Source: Blastococcus carthaginiensis
GTDB taxonomy: Bacteria; Actinomycetota; Actinomycetes; Mycobacteriales; Geodermatophilaceae
Direction: 5' to 3'
DNA: 64,000 nucleotides
Assembly: GCF_030731085.1 (NCBI RefSeq)
Contig: NZ_JASNFN010000001.1
Coordinates: 62,001 to 126,000 of the forward strand
The notes beneath the pieces were generated by a model that ran no database searches, was not told the DNA's origin, and saw only the letters and a list, made by a program, of their open reading frames with translations. Within the stretch, counting starts at the first letter, position 1. Every line of letters starts with the position of its first letter. This document shows positions 31,784 to 40,639 of the stretch, piece by piece. The translations under genes and the position numbers were made by a program.

Positions 31784-33112
31784 GTGGCCCGGCCGGTGAC
31801 GACCGCCGTCAACCCGTGGCTGGCGCTGCCGGACGGGCCGCCGTCCGCCGCCCGCACGCGTCGGCTGCGCGCGGCGCACGAGCGCCTCGTCACCGCCAGC
31901 GCGCTGCCCGCCGACGACGCGGTCCGCCCGGTCGTGCGCGACTCGTGGCGGCGCTCCCTCGGCAGCGGCGTGGACCCCGACGGCGGGCTGCCCCCGGTCG
32001 AGCTCCTCGACGCCGAGCTGCGGGCCTACCGGGCCGCCCACCCGCTGGCCCCGGTGCTGCCGGTGATCCGCCGGCTGCTGGTGCAGGACGCCGAGGCCGA
32101 CCGGATGATCGTGGCGGTCAGCGACGCCGCCGGCCGGATGCTGTGGGTCGAGGGCGACCGCGGGCTGCGCGCGCGGGCGGGGGCGATGAACTTCGTCGAG
32201 GGCGCCCGGTGGTCGGAGGAGGTCGCCGGCACCAACGCCCCGGGGACGGCGCTGGCGGTCGACGCCGCCGTGCAGATCTACGGCAGCGAGCACTTCCGCC
32301 GGTCGGTGCAGCCCTGGAGCTGCTCCGCCGCCCCGGTGCACGACCCGGTGACAGGGGCGCTGCTCGGCGCGATCGACGTCACCGGCGGCGACCACGTGGC
32401 CAGCCCGCACGTGTTCACCCTCGTCCGCGCGACGGTGGCCGCCGTGGAGTCCGAGCTCCGCTGGCTGCACCGGGAGCGGCTCGCCGTCGGCCCGGTGGCG
32501 GCCGGGCCGGCGCCGGCGGAGGCCCGGCTGGAGGTGCTGGGCCGGGAGCGGGCCCGGCTGACGCTGCCGGGCGGGCCGCTGGAGCTCTCGGTCCGGCACT
32601 CGGAGCTGCTGTTCCTGCTCGCGGAGGCCGCCGCCGCGGGGCAGGGGCGCGACGCCGCCCAGCTCGCCGCCGAGGTCCACGCGGGCGCGGCGGCCACGGT
32701 CACCGTCCGGGCCGAGCTGTCCCGGCTGCGGCGGCTGGTCGGGGGTGACCTGCTCGAGTCCCGCCCGTACCGCCTGGTCGGCCGGGTGCGCACCGACGCC
32801 GAGCAGGTGCGCGGGCTCGTCGCGCGGGGCGAGCTCGCCGCCGCGCTCGAGCACTACGCGGGGCCGGTGCTGCCCGGTTCGCAGGCGCCGGGGGTCCGGC
32901 AGGCCCGCGACCGGCTGCTCGGCCTGCTCCGGCGGGCGGTGCTCACCACGCGCCGCCCCGACCTGCTGCTGCGCCTGGCGCAGCTGCCCGAGCTGCGGGA
33001 GGACGCCGGCGTCTGGCAGGCGTTGTGCGAGGTCCTGCCCGCCGGCTCACCGCGCCGGGCGGCCGTGACGGCGCACCTGCACCGCCTGCGGCTGGCCGGC
33101 CGGGTGCGCTGA
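31784..33112 (+). CDS. GAF-domain regulator with winged-helix and BTAD-like C-terminus
   Basis: A 442-residue regulator. The N-terminal region resembles AcoR-type GAF activators (RDSWRRSLGSGVDPDGGLPP; VEGARWSEEVAGTNAPGTALA, about residues 45-215). The C-terminal part (about 230-340) looks like a winged helix (SVRHSELLFLLAEAA, TVRAELSRLRRLVGGDLL) followed by a helical BTAD-like repeat. No AAA domain is present, so it is not a sigma-54 activator. GTG 31784 is the start. Between two MFS genes; likely regulates at least one in response to a small ligand or redox state. Confidence 0.8.
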   Translation: MARPVTTAVNPWLALPDGPPSAARTRRLRAAHERLVTASALPADDAVRPVVRDSWRRSLGSGVDPDGGLPPVELLDAELRAYRAAHPLAPVLPVIRRLLVQDAEADRMIVAVSDAAGRMLWVEGDRGLRARAGAMNFVEGARWSEEVAGTNAPGTALAVDAAVQIYGSEHFRRSVQPWSCSAAPVHDPVTGALLGAIDVTGGDHVASPHVFTLVRATVAAVESELRWLHRERLAVGPVAAGPAPAEARLEVLGRERARLTLPGGPLELSVRHSELLFLLAEAAAAGQGRDAAQLAAEVHAGAAATVTVRAELSRLRRLVGGDLLESRPYRLVGRVRTDAEQVRGLVARGELAAALEHYAGPVLPGSQAPGVRQARDRLLGLLRRAVLTTRRPDLLLRLAQLPELREDAGVWQALCEVLPAGSPRRAAVTAHLHRLRLAGRVR

Positions 33113-33128
33113 CCCGCCCGGCGCGGGA

Positions 33129-34418
33129 ATGCTGAGGGCGGCTCACGACTTCGCAGCTGGAGTGATCGCCCCGCCCCTCGCCGACCGCCCACCCCTGTCC
33201 ACCGGGAGGCTGGTCGCCGCGGTCGTGGCCCTCGGGCTCGGCGGGTTCGCCATCGGCACCACCGAGTTCGTCACCATGGGGCTGCTGCCCGACCTGGCCG
33301 AGGGCGTGGGCATCACCATCCCCACCGCCGGCCACCTCATCTCCGCCTACGCGCTCGGCGTCGTCGTCGGGGCGCCGGTGATCGCCGCCCTGGCCACCAA
33401 GCTGCCGCGCCGGGCGGTGCTGCTCGGGCTCATGGCGGCCTTCATCGCGGGCAACGTCCTCACCGCGCTGGCCCCGGGGTACGGGTCGCTGCTGGCCTCG
33501 CGGTTCCTCTCCGGGCTGCCGCACGGGGCCTACTTCGGCGTCGCCTCCCTGGTGGCCGCCTCGCTCGTGGCGCCGCGCCTGCGCGGCCGGGCGGTGAGCT
33601 CGGTGATGCTGGGCCTCGCCGTGGCCAACGTCGCGGGCGTGCCCTCGGCGACCTGGCTCGGGCAGCAGTTCGGCTGGCGCACCGCCTACTGGGCGGTCGC
33701 GGTGCTCGCGCTGCTCACCATCGCCGCCACCGCCTTCGTGGTGCCCGCCGCGCCGGGCAACCGCGGGGCCACGGTGCGCACCGAGCTCGGGGCGCTGCGC
33801 CGCCCGCAGGTGCTGCTCACGTTGCTGGTCGGCGTCGTCGGCTTCGGCGGCATGTTCGCCGTGTACAGCTACATCGCGCCGCTGGTCACCGAGGTCACCG
33901 GCATGTCCCGCGGCGCCATCCCCCTGGTGCTGCTCGCGTTCGGCGTGGGTGGCGTGCTCGGGACGGCGGTGGGCGGCCGGCTCGCCGACCTGGCGCTGTT
34001 CCCCTCGCTGGTCGGCGCCAACGTCGTCACCGGCGTGCTGCTGGCGCTGGTGCCGGTGGCCGCCCGCACCCCCGCCACGATCGTCCTCGCGATCTTCCTG
34101 TTCGCCGCCAGCGCGTCGGTCCTGGTGGTCTGCCTGCAGCTGCGGCTGATGGAGGTCGCCGGGGAGGCGCAGATGCTGGGGGCGGCGCTGAACCACTCGG
34201 CGCTGAACGCGGCCAACGCGCTCGGCGCGTGGCTCGGCGGGCTGGTCATCGCCGCCGGCCTGGGCTACACCGCGCCGGGCTGGGTCGGGGCGGGGCTCGC
34301 CGTGCTCGGTCTGCTGGCGCTCACCGCCTCGGCGCTGCTGCGGCGCCGCGAGCTGCGCGCGGCCGCCGCGGGGGACATGGTGCCGGGCCTCAGGGCGGAG
34401 CCGGCCGGCGTGCGCTGA
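33129..34418 (+). CDS. AraJ/YdhP-type MFS transporter
   Basis: A 429-residue protein with about 12 membrane helices. Helix 1 contains GGFAIGTTEFVTMGLLPDLA and later SRFLSGLPHGAYFGVASL, signatures of the arabinose-efflux-like (AraJ/NepI) MFS subfamily. ATG 33129 or GTG 33162 may be the start; neither has a strong ribosome-binding site. It follows the GAF regulator by 16 bases and is likely cotranscribed. Substrate unknown. Confidence 0.88.
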   Translation: MLRAAHDFAAGVIAPPLADRPPLSTGRLVAAVVALGLGGFAIGTTEFVTMGLLPDLAEGVGITIPTAGHLISAYALGVVVGAPVIAALATKLPRRAVLLGLMAAFIAGNVLTALAPGYGSLLASRFLSGLPHGAYFGVASLVAASLVAPRLRGRAVSSVMLGLAVANVAGVPSATWLGQQFGWRTAYWAVAVLALLTIAATAFVVPAAPGNRGATVRTELGALRRPQVLLTLLVGVVGFGGMFAVYSYIAPLVTEVTGMSRGAIPLVLLAFGVGGVLGTAVGGRLADLALFPSLVGANVVTGVLLALVPVAARTPATIVLAIFLFAASASVLVVCLQLRLMEVAGEAQMLGAALNHSALNAANALGAWLGGLVIAAGLGYTAPGWVGAGLAVLGLLALTASALLRRRELRAAAAGDMVPGLRAEPAGVR

Positions 34419-34432
34419 CCGCGAGGCGCCGG

Positions 34433-34975
34433 TCAGCGCAGCAGGGCGGCCAACTGCTCGGCGTGGTCCCGCTGGTGGCCGGGCAGGAAGTCCAGGACGT
34501 CGCCGAGCGTCAGCGCGCCGTCGGTGGCGTGCCGCCCGGTGCGCGCCCGCTCGGCGTCCGGCACGCCGCGGACGGCCGCCAGCAGACCGGCCTGGGCCTC
34601 GCGCAGCTCGTCGAGCAGGCGGGACGTCGGGACGGCGGCGTACCCGGCCACCCGGTCGGCCGCGGTGGGGTCGAAGTCGGGCAGCAGCGGGTCGTCCTCG
34701 GTGCGCAGGCGCGCGACGCGGGCGGTGAAGACCCGGGCGCTGTCACGCAGATGACCCGCCACCTCGTGCGGCGTCCAGGCCAGCTCCGCGGCGTAGGCGG
34801 GGAAGTGGCCGGAGCCGACCAGTCGCACGTGCTCGGCGTCCGGCAGGCGCCGGGAGCGGAGCGCGGCGGCCGGGGCGGCGGTCAGCAGCTCGGCCACCCG
34901 CTGCTGCTGGGCGGCCAGGGCGTCGGCGGGGCTGCGGGGCGGGGCGGTGGTGAGCACCCGGGAACCGTCGCCCAC
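34433..34975 (-). CDS. DinB-like metal-dependent family protein
   Basis: About 180 residues with a four-helix DinB/mycothiol-maleylpyruvate-isomerase pattern. Potential metal-binding histidines are in WTPHEVAGHLRD and in DFLPGHQRDHAEQL. Members include bacillithiol or mycothiol transferases. GTG 34975 is the most plausible start; a TTG at 35032 would add 19 residues. Convergent with the upstream MFS gene. Exact activity is unknown. Confidence 0.75.
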   Translation of the reverse strand: MGDGSRVLTTAPPRSPADALAAQQQRVAELLTAAPAAALRSRRLPDAEHVRLVGSGHFPAYAAELAWTPHEVAGHLRDSARVFTARVARLRTEDDPLLPDFDPTAADRVAGYAAVPTSRLLDELREAQAGLLAAVRGVPDAERARTGRHATDGALTLGDVLDFLPGHQRDHAEQLAALLR

Positions 34976-35097
34976 CGCCGGTCGGGGCACCAGACCCCCG
35001 GCTGCCAGGAAGCGCGGCGATCCCGCCTGCAACGGCCGTGCAACGTGCCGGGACCCTGCTCACCAGGGCCTTCACGAGGCCCGGACGGAGAAATCGC

Positions 35098-35116
35098 GCA
35101 GGTAAGCGTGGCCTAA
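35098..35116 (+). promoter_or_regulatory. Iron-box-like sequence upstream of coxS
   Basis: GCAGGTAAGCGTGGCCTAA shares 15 of 19 bases with the iron box at 28280-28298 and keeps both AGGTAAG and CCTAA half-sites, but matches the DtxR/IdeR consensus less well (about 12 of 19). It lies 81 bases before the coxS start. Confidence 0.35.
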
Positions 35117-35197
35117 GTCACACCTTTCGGGTCAGACTCCGCTCGGGCCCGCGGCCGACCGCGGGCGCAGCGACCCCTGCAACGAGGCGGAGGACTG

Positions 35198-35749
35198 ATG
35201 ACCCGGATCAGCGTGCGGGTGGACGGGGCGTCCTACCAGGACGACGTCGAACCGCGGACCCTGCTCGTCCACTACCTGCGCGAGCAGCTCGGCAAGGTCG
35301 GGACCGTGGTCGGGTGCGACACCAGCAACTGCGGCGCCTGCACCGTGCACCTCGACGGCGAGGCCGTGAAGAGCTGCACCGTGCTGGCGGTCCAGGCCGA
35401 CGGCGCCGAGGTCACCACCATCGAGGGCGTGGCCCGCGGCGGCGAGCTGCACCCGGTGCAGAAGGCCTTCCACGAGATGCACGGGCTCCAGTGCGGCTTC
35501 TGCACCCCCGGCATGATCATGGCCTCGATCGACCTGCTGCAGGACAACCCCGACCCCAGCGAGGACGAGGTGCGCGAGGGCATCGAGGGCAACCTCTGCC
35601 GCTGCACCGGCTACCAGAACATCGTCCGCGCCGTGCAGCAGGCGGCCGGCGAGCTGCGGGGCGATGGCTCCGGCCCACCCGCCAACGGCTCCGCGTCGCC
35701 CGCCGCCGTCGACACCGCCGCCGCGCCGCACGTGGTGGGGCAGTCGTGA
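35198..35749 (+). CDS. coxS: CO-dehydrogenase-like small subunit, 2Fe-2S protein
   Basis: A 183-residue iron-sulfur subunit of a molybdenum hydroxylase. The plant-type cluster ligands are C40, C45, C48, C60; the second cluster ligands are C99, C102, C134, C136 (CGFCTPGM, CRCTGYQ). The C-terminal 25 residues are an Ala/Pro extension. It passes electrons from the molybdenum site to the FAD subunit. ATG 35198 follows GGCGGAGGA. It overlaps coxL by GTGA. The order S-L-M differs from the classical M-S-L. Confidence 0.95.
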   Translation: MTRISVRVDGASYQDDVEPRTLLVHYLREQLGKVGTVVGCDTSNCGACTVHLDGEAVKSCTVLAVQADGAEVTTIEGVARGGELHPVQKAFHEMHGLQCGFCTPGMIMASIDLLQDNPDPSEDEVREGIEGNLCRCTGYQNIVRAVQQAAGELRGDGSGPPANGSASPAAVDTAAAPHVVGQS

Positions 35750-38235
35750 CCGCCGTCGAGGACCGCACCGGGGCCCCGTCCCCCGAGATCGGCAAGGCGC
35801 GGAAGCGCAAGGAGGACGCGCGGCTCATCACCGGCCGCACCACCTGGACCGACAACATGGTGCTGCCGGGGATGCTGCACCTCGCCGTCGTCCGCAGCCC
35901 GGTCGCGCACGCCCGCATCACGAACGTCGACGTCACCGCGGCCCGCGAGGCGCCGGGCGTCGTCGCCGTCTACACCGGTGCCGACCTGGCCGAGGAGCAG
36001 GGGTCGCTGCCCTGCGCCTGGCCGGTGACGCCGGAGATGGTCAACCCCGGCCACCCCTCGATCGCCGTCGACCGGGTCAACCACGTCGGCGAGGCGGTCG
36101 CGGTGATCGTCGCCCGCAGCAAGACCGCGGCCCAGGACGCCGTCGAGCTGGTCGACGTCGACTACGACTCCCTGCCGGTCGTGCTCGACATGGAGGAGGC
36201 GGTCAAGGACGGCGCCGACCTCGTGCACGACCACCTCGAGTCCAACACCAGCTACCACTTCGTCTTCGATGCCGGCGAGATGGGCACCGGGTCGGACACC
36301 GACCAGGCGTTCGCCGACGCCGACGTCGTGGTCAGCCGGCGGCTGATCCAGCAGCGGCTGATCCCGGCGTTCATGGAGCCGCGCTCGGTCGTCGTCCAGC
36401 CGCAGGGCGAGAACTACACGATGTGGTCGGCGACCCAGATCCCGCACATCCTGCGGGTGATGGCGGCGATGGTCACCGGCATCCCCGAGCACAAGCTGCG
36501 GGTGGTGGCCCCCGACGTCGGCGGCGGGTTCGGCGGCAAGCTGCAGGTGAACCCGGAGGAGATCCTCTGCCTGTTGATCGCCCGCCGGCTCGGCAAGCCG
36601 GTGAAGTGGACCGAGACGCGCAGCGAGTCGCTGATGACCGCCCACCACGGCCGCGACCAGATCCAGTACGTGGACATCGCCGCCGACCGCGAGGGCAACG
36701 TCAAGGGCCTGCGGGTGCGGCTGCTGGCCGACATGGGCGCCTACCTGCGGCTGATCACGCCCGGCGTCCCGGCGCTCGGGGCCTTCATGTACCCCGGCAT
36801 CTACAAGTTCCCGGCCTACCGTTTCGAGTGCGACGGGGTGTTCACCAACAAGGTGCCCACCGACGCCTACCGCGGCGCCGGGCGCCCGGAGGCCACGTTC
36901 GCCATCGAGCGGATCATGGACGAGCTCGCCGTCGAGCTGGGCATGGACCCGATGGAGCTGCGGCGGAAGAACTGGATCAACGCCGACGAGTTCCCGTTCA
37001 CCACGGTGGCCGGGCTCGCCTACGACAGCGGCGACTACGAGACGGCGACGCAGCAGGCGCTGGAGCTGCTCGGCTACGACGAGCTGCGCGCCGAGCAGCA
37101 GCGGCGGCGGGAGTCCGGCGACCGCGTCCAGCTGGGCATCGGCATCTCCACCTTCACCGAGATGTGCGGCCTGGCCCCTTCGCGGGTGCTCGGCTCGCTC
37201 TCCTTCGGCGCCGGTGGCTGGGAGCACGCCGCGATCCGCATGCTGCCCACCGGCAAGGTGGAGGTCGTCACCGGCTCGACGCCGCACGGGCAGGGCCACG
37301 AGACGGCGTGGAGCCAGCTGGTCGCCGACTCCCTCGGGGTGCCCTTCGAGGACGTCGAGGTGCTGCACGGGGACACCGCCATCTCCTCCCGCGGGCTGGA
37401 CACCTACGGCTCCCGGTCGCTGGTCGTCGGCGGCTCGGCGGTCGTGAAGGCGGCGGACAAGGTGATCGCCAAGGCCCGGAAGATCGCCGCGCACCTGCTG
37501 GAGGCCAGCGAGGACGACCTGGAGTTCAGCGGCGGGCGGTTCTCGGTGCGCGGCACGCCCGGCGCCGGGCTCGGCATCCAGGAGATCGCGCTGGCGATCT
37601 TCGCGGCGCACGACTACCCGGAGGGGGTCGAGCCGTCCATCGACGCCGAGGCGACCTTCGACCCGGAGAACTTCTCCTTCCCGCACGGCACGCACCTCTG
37701 CGCCATGGAGGTCGACACCGAGACCGGGTTCGTGAAGATCCGCAAGTACGCCTGCGTGGACGACGTCGGCACGATCGTGAACCCGCTGATCGTCGAGGGC
37801 CAGGTGCACGGCGGCCTGGCCCAGGGCATCGCGCAGGCGCTCTACGAGGAGGCCGTCTACGACGCCGACGGCAACCTCACCACCGGCACCTTCGTCGACT
37901 ACCTGGTGCCCTCGGCCGCGGACCTGCCGCACTTCGACACGGGCAACACGGTGCACACCGCGCCGGGGAACCCGATCGGCGCCAAGGGTGTGGGCGAGGC
38001 CGGCTGCATCGCCTCGACGCCCGCGGTGGTCAACGCCGCGCTGGACGCCGTCCGTCACCTGGGCGTCACCGACATCCGCATGCCGCTGACGCCCGAGCGC
38101 GTCTGGCGGGCCATCCACGCCGGCGGGGACGGCGGAGATCGCGCCACCGCCGGCTCCAACGCCTACGGCGGGGCGCAGACCGAGACCACCACCGGGGTGT
38201 CCACCGAGGCTTCGTCGCTGGGAGGGGACCGATGA
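35746..38235 (+). CDS. coxL: Form II CO-dehydrogenase-like molybdenum subunit
   Basis: An 829-residue molybdopterin-binding large subunit of the xanthine oxidase superfamily. The active-site loop is AYRGAGR (Y375-R380), the form II signature; true form I CO dehydrogenases have AYXCSFR with a copper-binding cysteine. The catalytic glutamate is E751 in GVGEAGCIAS. Molybdopterin-binding segments include VGGGFGGKLQVNPEE. Form II enzymes are abundant in actinobacteria and mostly of unknown substrate, so CO oxidation should not be assumed. GTG 35746 and the overlap with coxM (ATGA) indicate one operon. Confidence 0.93.
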   Translation: MTAVEDRTGAPSPEIGKARKRKEDARLITGRTTWTDNMVLPGMLHLAVVRSPVAHARITNVDVTAAREAPGVVAVYTGADLAEEQGSLPCAWPVTPEMVNPGHPSIAVDRVNHVGEAVAVIVARSKTAAQDAVELVDVDYDSLPVVLDMEEAVKDGADLVHDHLESNTSYHFVFDAGEMGTGSDTDQAFADADVVVSRRLIQQRLIPAFMEPRSVVVQPQGENYTMWSATQIPHILRVMAAMVTGIPEHKLRVVAPDVGGGFGGKLQVNPEEILCLLIARRLGKPVKWTETRSESLMTAHHGRDQIQYVDIAADREGNVKGLRVRLLADMGAYLRLITPGVPALGAFMYPGIYKFPAYRFECDGVFTNKVPTDAYRGAGRPEATFAIERIMDELAVELGMDPMELRRKNWINADEFPFTTVAGLAYDSGDYETATQQALELLGYDELRAEQQRRRESGDRVQLGIGISTFTEMCGLAPSRVLGSLSFGAGGWEHAAIRMLPTGKVEVVTGSTPHGQGHETAWSQLVADSLGVPFEDVEVLHGDTAISSRGLDTYGSRSLVVGGSAVVKAADKVIAKARKIAAHLLEASEDDLEFSGGRFSVRGTPGAGLGIQEIALAIFAAHDYPEGVEPSIDAEATFDPENFSFPHGTHLCAMEVDTETGFVKIRKYACVDDVGTIVNPLIVEGQVHGGLAQGIAQALYEEAVYDADGNLTTGTFVDYLVPSAADLPHFDTGNTVHTAPGNPIGAKGVGEAGCIASTPAVVNAALDAVRHLGVTDIRMPLTPERVWRAIHAGGDGGDRATAGSNAYGGAQTETTTGVSTEASSLGGDR

Positions 38236-39089
38236 TTCCCGCACCGTTCGAGTACGCCCGCCCGACCACGGTCGACGAGGCGCTTCAGGCGATCGCCGCC
38301 GGCGGCGAGGACGTGAAGGTCCTCGCCGGCGGGCAGTCGCTCATCCCGGTCATGCGGCTGCGGCTGGCCGCGCCGGAGACCGTCGTCGACCTGGGCCGGG
38401 TCACCGAGCTGCGGGGCGTGCGGGAGGACGGCGACGCGCTGGTCATCGGCGCGATGACCACGCACTCCGACGTCCTCGCCGACCCGCTGATCGGGCAGCA
38501 CGCGCCGCTGATCGCCGAGGCCACCGCCACGGTGGCCGACCGGCAGGTGCGCCACCGGGGCACCTTCGGCGGCGCGCTGGTGCACGCCGACCCCGCGGGT
38601 GACCTGCCCGCGGTGGCGCTGGCGCTGGACGCGGAGTTCGTCATCGCGGGAACCGGCGGGCGCCGCACCGTGCCGGCGAGCGAGTTCTTCGTCGACTACC
38701 TCACCACCGCCGTCGGCGAGGAAGAGCTGCTCGTGGAGGTGCGGGTCCCGAAGCTCGACGGGCAGTGGGGCATGCGGTACGAGAAGTTCAACCGCGTCGC
38801 CCAGGCGTGGTCGATCGTCGCGGTGGCCGCCGCGGTACGCCGCGAGAACGGGCACATCGCCGAGGCGCGGATCGGGCTGACCAACATGGGGCCGACGCCG
38901 CTGCGCGCCGGCGCGGTGGAGGCGGCGCTCGCCGGTGCGGAGGCGACGCCCGAGGCGATCGCCGCGGCCGCCGCGCACGCCGCCGAGGGCACCGAGCCCA
39001 GCAGCGACCTGAACGCCCAGGCCGACTACCGGCAGCACCTGGCGACCGTCCTCACGCGCCGGGCGGTGACGGCCGCCGCCGGGCTGTAG
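38232..39089 (+). CDS. coxM: CO-dehydrogenase-like medium subunit, FAD protein
   Basis: A 285-residue FAD-binding subunit. FAD-contact motifs are LAGGQSLIPVMRLR (about 32-45) and RHRGTFGGALVHADPAGDLP (near residue 107). The C-terminal CO_deh_flav_C domain follows to the end. It relays electrons from the 2Fe-2S clusters to an acceptor such as quinone. The start overlaps the coxL stop. A strong terminator follows, closing coxSLM. Confidence 0.95.
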   Translation: MIPAPFEYARPTTVDEALQAIAAGGEDVKVLAGGQSLIPVMRLRLAAPETVVDLGRVTELRGVREDGDALVIGAMTTHSDVLADPLIGQHAPLIAEATATVADRQVRHRGTFGGALVHADPAGDLPAVALALDAEFVIAGTGGRRTVPASEFFVDYLTTAVGEEELLVEVRVPKLDGQWGMRYEKFNRVAQAWSIVAVAAAVRRENGHIAEARIGLTNMGPTPLRAGAVEAALAGAEATPEAIAAAAAHAAEGTEPSSDLNAQADYRQHLATVLTRRAVTAAAGL

Positions 39090-39098
39090 CGCGATCAG

Positions 39099-39150
39099 GA
39101 CCCGGTCCGTACGCATGTCCGGCACCGGTACGTGCGTACGGACCGGGGTC
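39099..39150. terminator. Bidirectional terminator between coxM and the RidA gene
   Basis: GGTCCGTACGCA (39104-39115) pairs perfectly with TGCGTACGGACC (39133-39144); the stem extends outward by five more pairs with one bulged G, for a total of about 17 pairs. Loop 17 bases. It serves the convergent coxM and RidA-family genes. Confidence 0.82.
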
Positions 39151-39167
39151 CCTCCTCGGGCTGAAGA

Positions 39168-39575
39168 TCAGCCGATCACCGCTGTGGCCTCGACCTCCAC
39201 CAGTGCTCCGGGCGCGGCCAGCGCAGGCACGCCGATACCCGTGAGCGGCGGGGTGGGAGTGAGGCCGAGCGCGGCGGACGCCCGCGCGACGCCCTCGACG
39301 ATGGCACCCATCTTCTCCGGCGCGTAGTCGACGATGTACACGGTGAGCTTCGCGACGTCGGCGAACGATGCCCCGACGCCGGCCAGCGCGGTGGCCACAT
39401 TGAGGTAGCACTGCTCCACCTGCGTAGCCAGGTCTCCTTCCCCGACCAGGTGGCCGCTCGCGTCCCACGCCACCTGCCCGGCGACGAAGACGAGCCTGGA
39501 GCCGGTGGCGACGGAGACCTGTCGATGGCTGTCCACCACCGGCAGTCCGTGCGGGTTGACCAGATCGAGCGGCAT
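39168..39575 (-). CDS. RidA/YjgF-family protein
   Basis: A 135-residue RidA-fold protein. Recognisable parts: FVAGQVAWDASGHLVGEGDLATQVEQCYLN (about 30-60), LTVYIVDYAPEK and PALAAPGALVEVEATAVI. The RidA arginine that binds carboxylates is not in the usual R-x-C-V-E-V-position here (VEVEATAVI instead), so it may be a divergent, non-imine-deaminase member. ATG 39575 follows GAAGGGAAA. It is divergent from the TetR gene across an operator-like site and thus likely part of that regulon. Confidence 0.85.
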   Translation of the reverse strand: MPLDLVNPHGLPVVDSHRQVSVATGSRLVFVAGQVAWDASGHLVGEGDLATQVEQCYLNVATALAGVGASFADVAKLTVYIVDYAPEKMGAIVEGVARASAALGLTPTPPLTGIGVPALAAPGALVEVEATAVIG

Positions 39576-39630
39576 GCGGCTTTCCCTTCGGCGGCTGATC
39601 CCCGGAGTTGTGCGCGGGAACCGTGAACAT

Positions 39631-39642
39631 GAATACAGATTC
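39631..39642. promoter_or_regulatory. TetR operator-like site D
   Basis: GAATACAGATTC is a GAAT-N4-ATTC palindrome between the divergent RidA and TetR genes. It matches the arms of the three sites further downstream. Confidence 0.5.
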
Positions 39643-39759
39643 AGAGTAGCGGGCCCGGTGTCCGGCGGTCGGGCGTTCCACTTCCGCCCTGGTGCCGCGC
39701 GGGGGCCGCCTGTCGCAACAGCTATCGTCGGTCCCGACGTCACGACCAGGAAGGCTTAG

Positions 39760-40440
39760 ATGGCGAGCGCCGACACGTCCGGCAGCGCCGGCGCGGCGTC
39801 GGAGCGCCAGCTGCCGAAGACCGCCCGCGGGGCGAGGACGCGGGCTCGTCTGGTGGCGGCCGCGCGCCAGGTGTTCGAGCGCGACGGCTACCTGGACTCC
39901 CGGATCGCCGACATCACCAAGGAGGCGGATTCGGCCGCGGGGTCGTTCTACTCCTACTTCGACAGCAAGGACGAGATCTTCCGAGCCGTCCTCGACGAGG
40001 TGCAGGAGGAGATGCTCCACCCGCACCTCGATGGCATGTCCTCGTCGAACGACCCGCTGGCGGTCATCGAGGCGAGCAATCGGGCATACCTGGTGGCGTA
40101 CCAGCGCAACGCAAAGCTCATGCGCCTGCTCGAGCAGGTCGCCACCATCGACGACGACTTCCGGGAGTTGCGCAAGCGTCGCTCGGACACCTTCATGCGC
40201 CGCAATGCGCGGGTCGTCAGGGAGCTGCAGGCGAGAGGGCTCGCCGACCCGTCGCTGAACCCTCTGCTCGCGGCCGGGGCGCTGTCCGGCATGGTGTCGC
40301 GGATGGCCTACACCAACTGGGTGCTGGGCGAGAACTGGGAGCTCGAGGAGCTGGCCGACACGCTCACCCGGATCTGGGCGAATGCGCTGCGGATCCCGCA
40401 GGGCGCTCCGGGGTCGCCCCCCGGAGGAAGCCGGTCCTAG
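39760..40440 (+). CDS. TetR-family regulator of the neighbouring catabolic-type cluster
   Basis: A 226-residue TetR regulator. The HTH (about 22-70) includes LVAAARQVFERDGYLDSRIADITKEADSAAGSFYSYFDSKDE region residues typical of the family. The N-terminal 20 residues are a Ser/Ala-rich extension. ATG 39760 follows AGGAAG. Four GAAT-N4-ATTC-like sites lie in the promoter regions between 39.6 and 42.3 kb, two of them overlapping a -35 element, so it probably represses the VOC, SDR and hydrolase genes. Effector unknown. Confidence 0.9.
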   Translation: MASADTSGSAGAASERQLPKTARGARTRARLVAAARQVFERDGYLDSRIADITKEADSAAGSFYSYFDSKDEIFRAVLDEVQEEMLHPHLDGMSSSNDPLAVIEASNRAYLVAYQRNAKLMRLLEQVATIDDDFRELRKRRSDTFMRRNARVVRELQARGLADPSLNPLLAAGALSGMVSRMAYTNWVLGENWELEELADTLTRIWANALRIPQGAPGSPPGGSRS

Positions 40441-40504
40441 CGTTCCTCGCCCCCCGCTTCTCGGCACCCGCGGCGGGATCGAGCCGCCGCCGTCGGAACT
40501 GTAC

Positions 40505-40533
40505 TTGAATCCGGTTTCGGATCAGCCTACGGT
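40505..40533 (+). promoter_or_regulatory. Promoter with TetR operator A, upstream of the VOC gene
   Basis: TTGAAT (40505-40510) and TACGGT (40528-40533) are 17 bases apart. The operator-like GAATCCGGTTTC (40507-40518) overlaps the -35. The VOC gene start is at 40640, preceded by GAGGAGG. Confidence 0.6.
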
Positions 40534-40639
40534 CGGTCGGTCGCGTCCGCTGCGACGGCCCGTCGTGGCCACGTCGGGCCCGTGCCGGGCCGTGGTAGCG
40601 CGCCGGCGTCGCTCCGCCGTCGGCAGACGAGGAGGCATC

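Noticed and set aside
35746..38235. True aerobic CO dehydrogenase (form I)
   Set aside because: The active-site loop is AYRGAGR, not AYXCSFR, so the copper-binding cysteine is absent.
35664..39089. Long alternative plus-strand frame across coxL
   Set aside because: Only its last 286 codons (coxM) are real; the earlier part is Arg/Pro/Gly-rich shadow of coxL.
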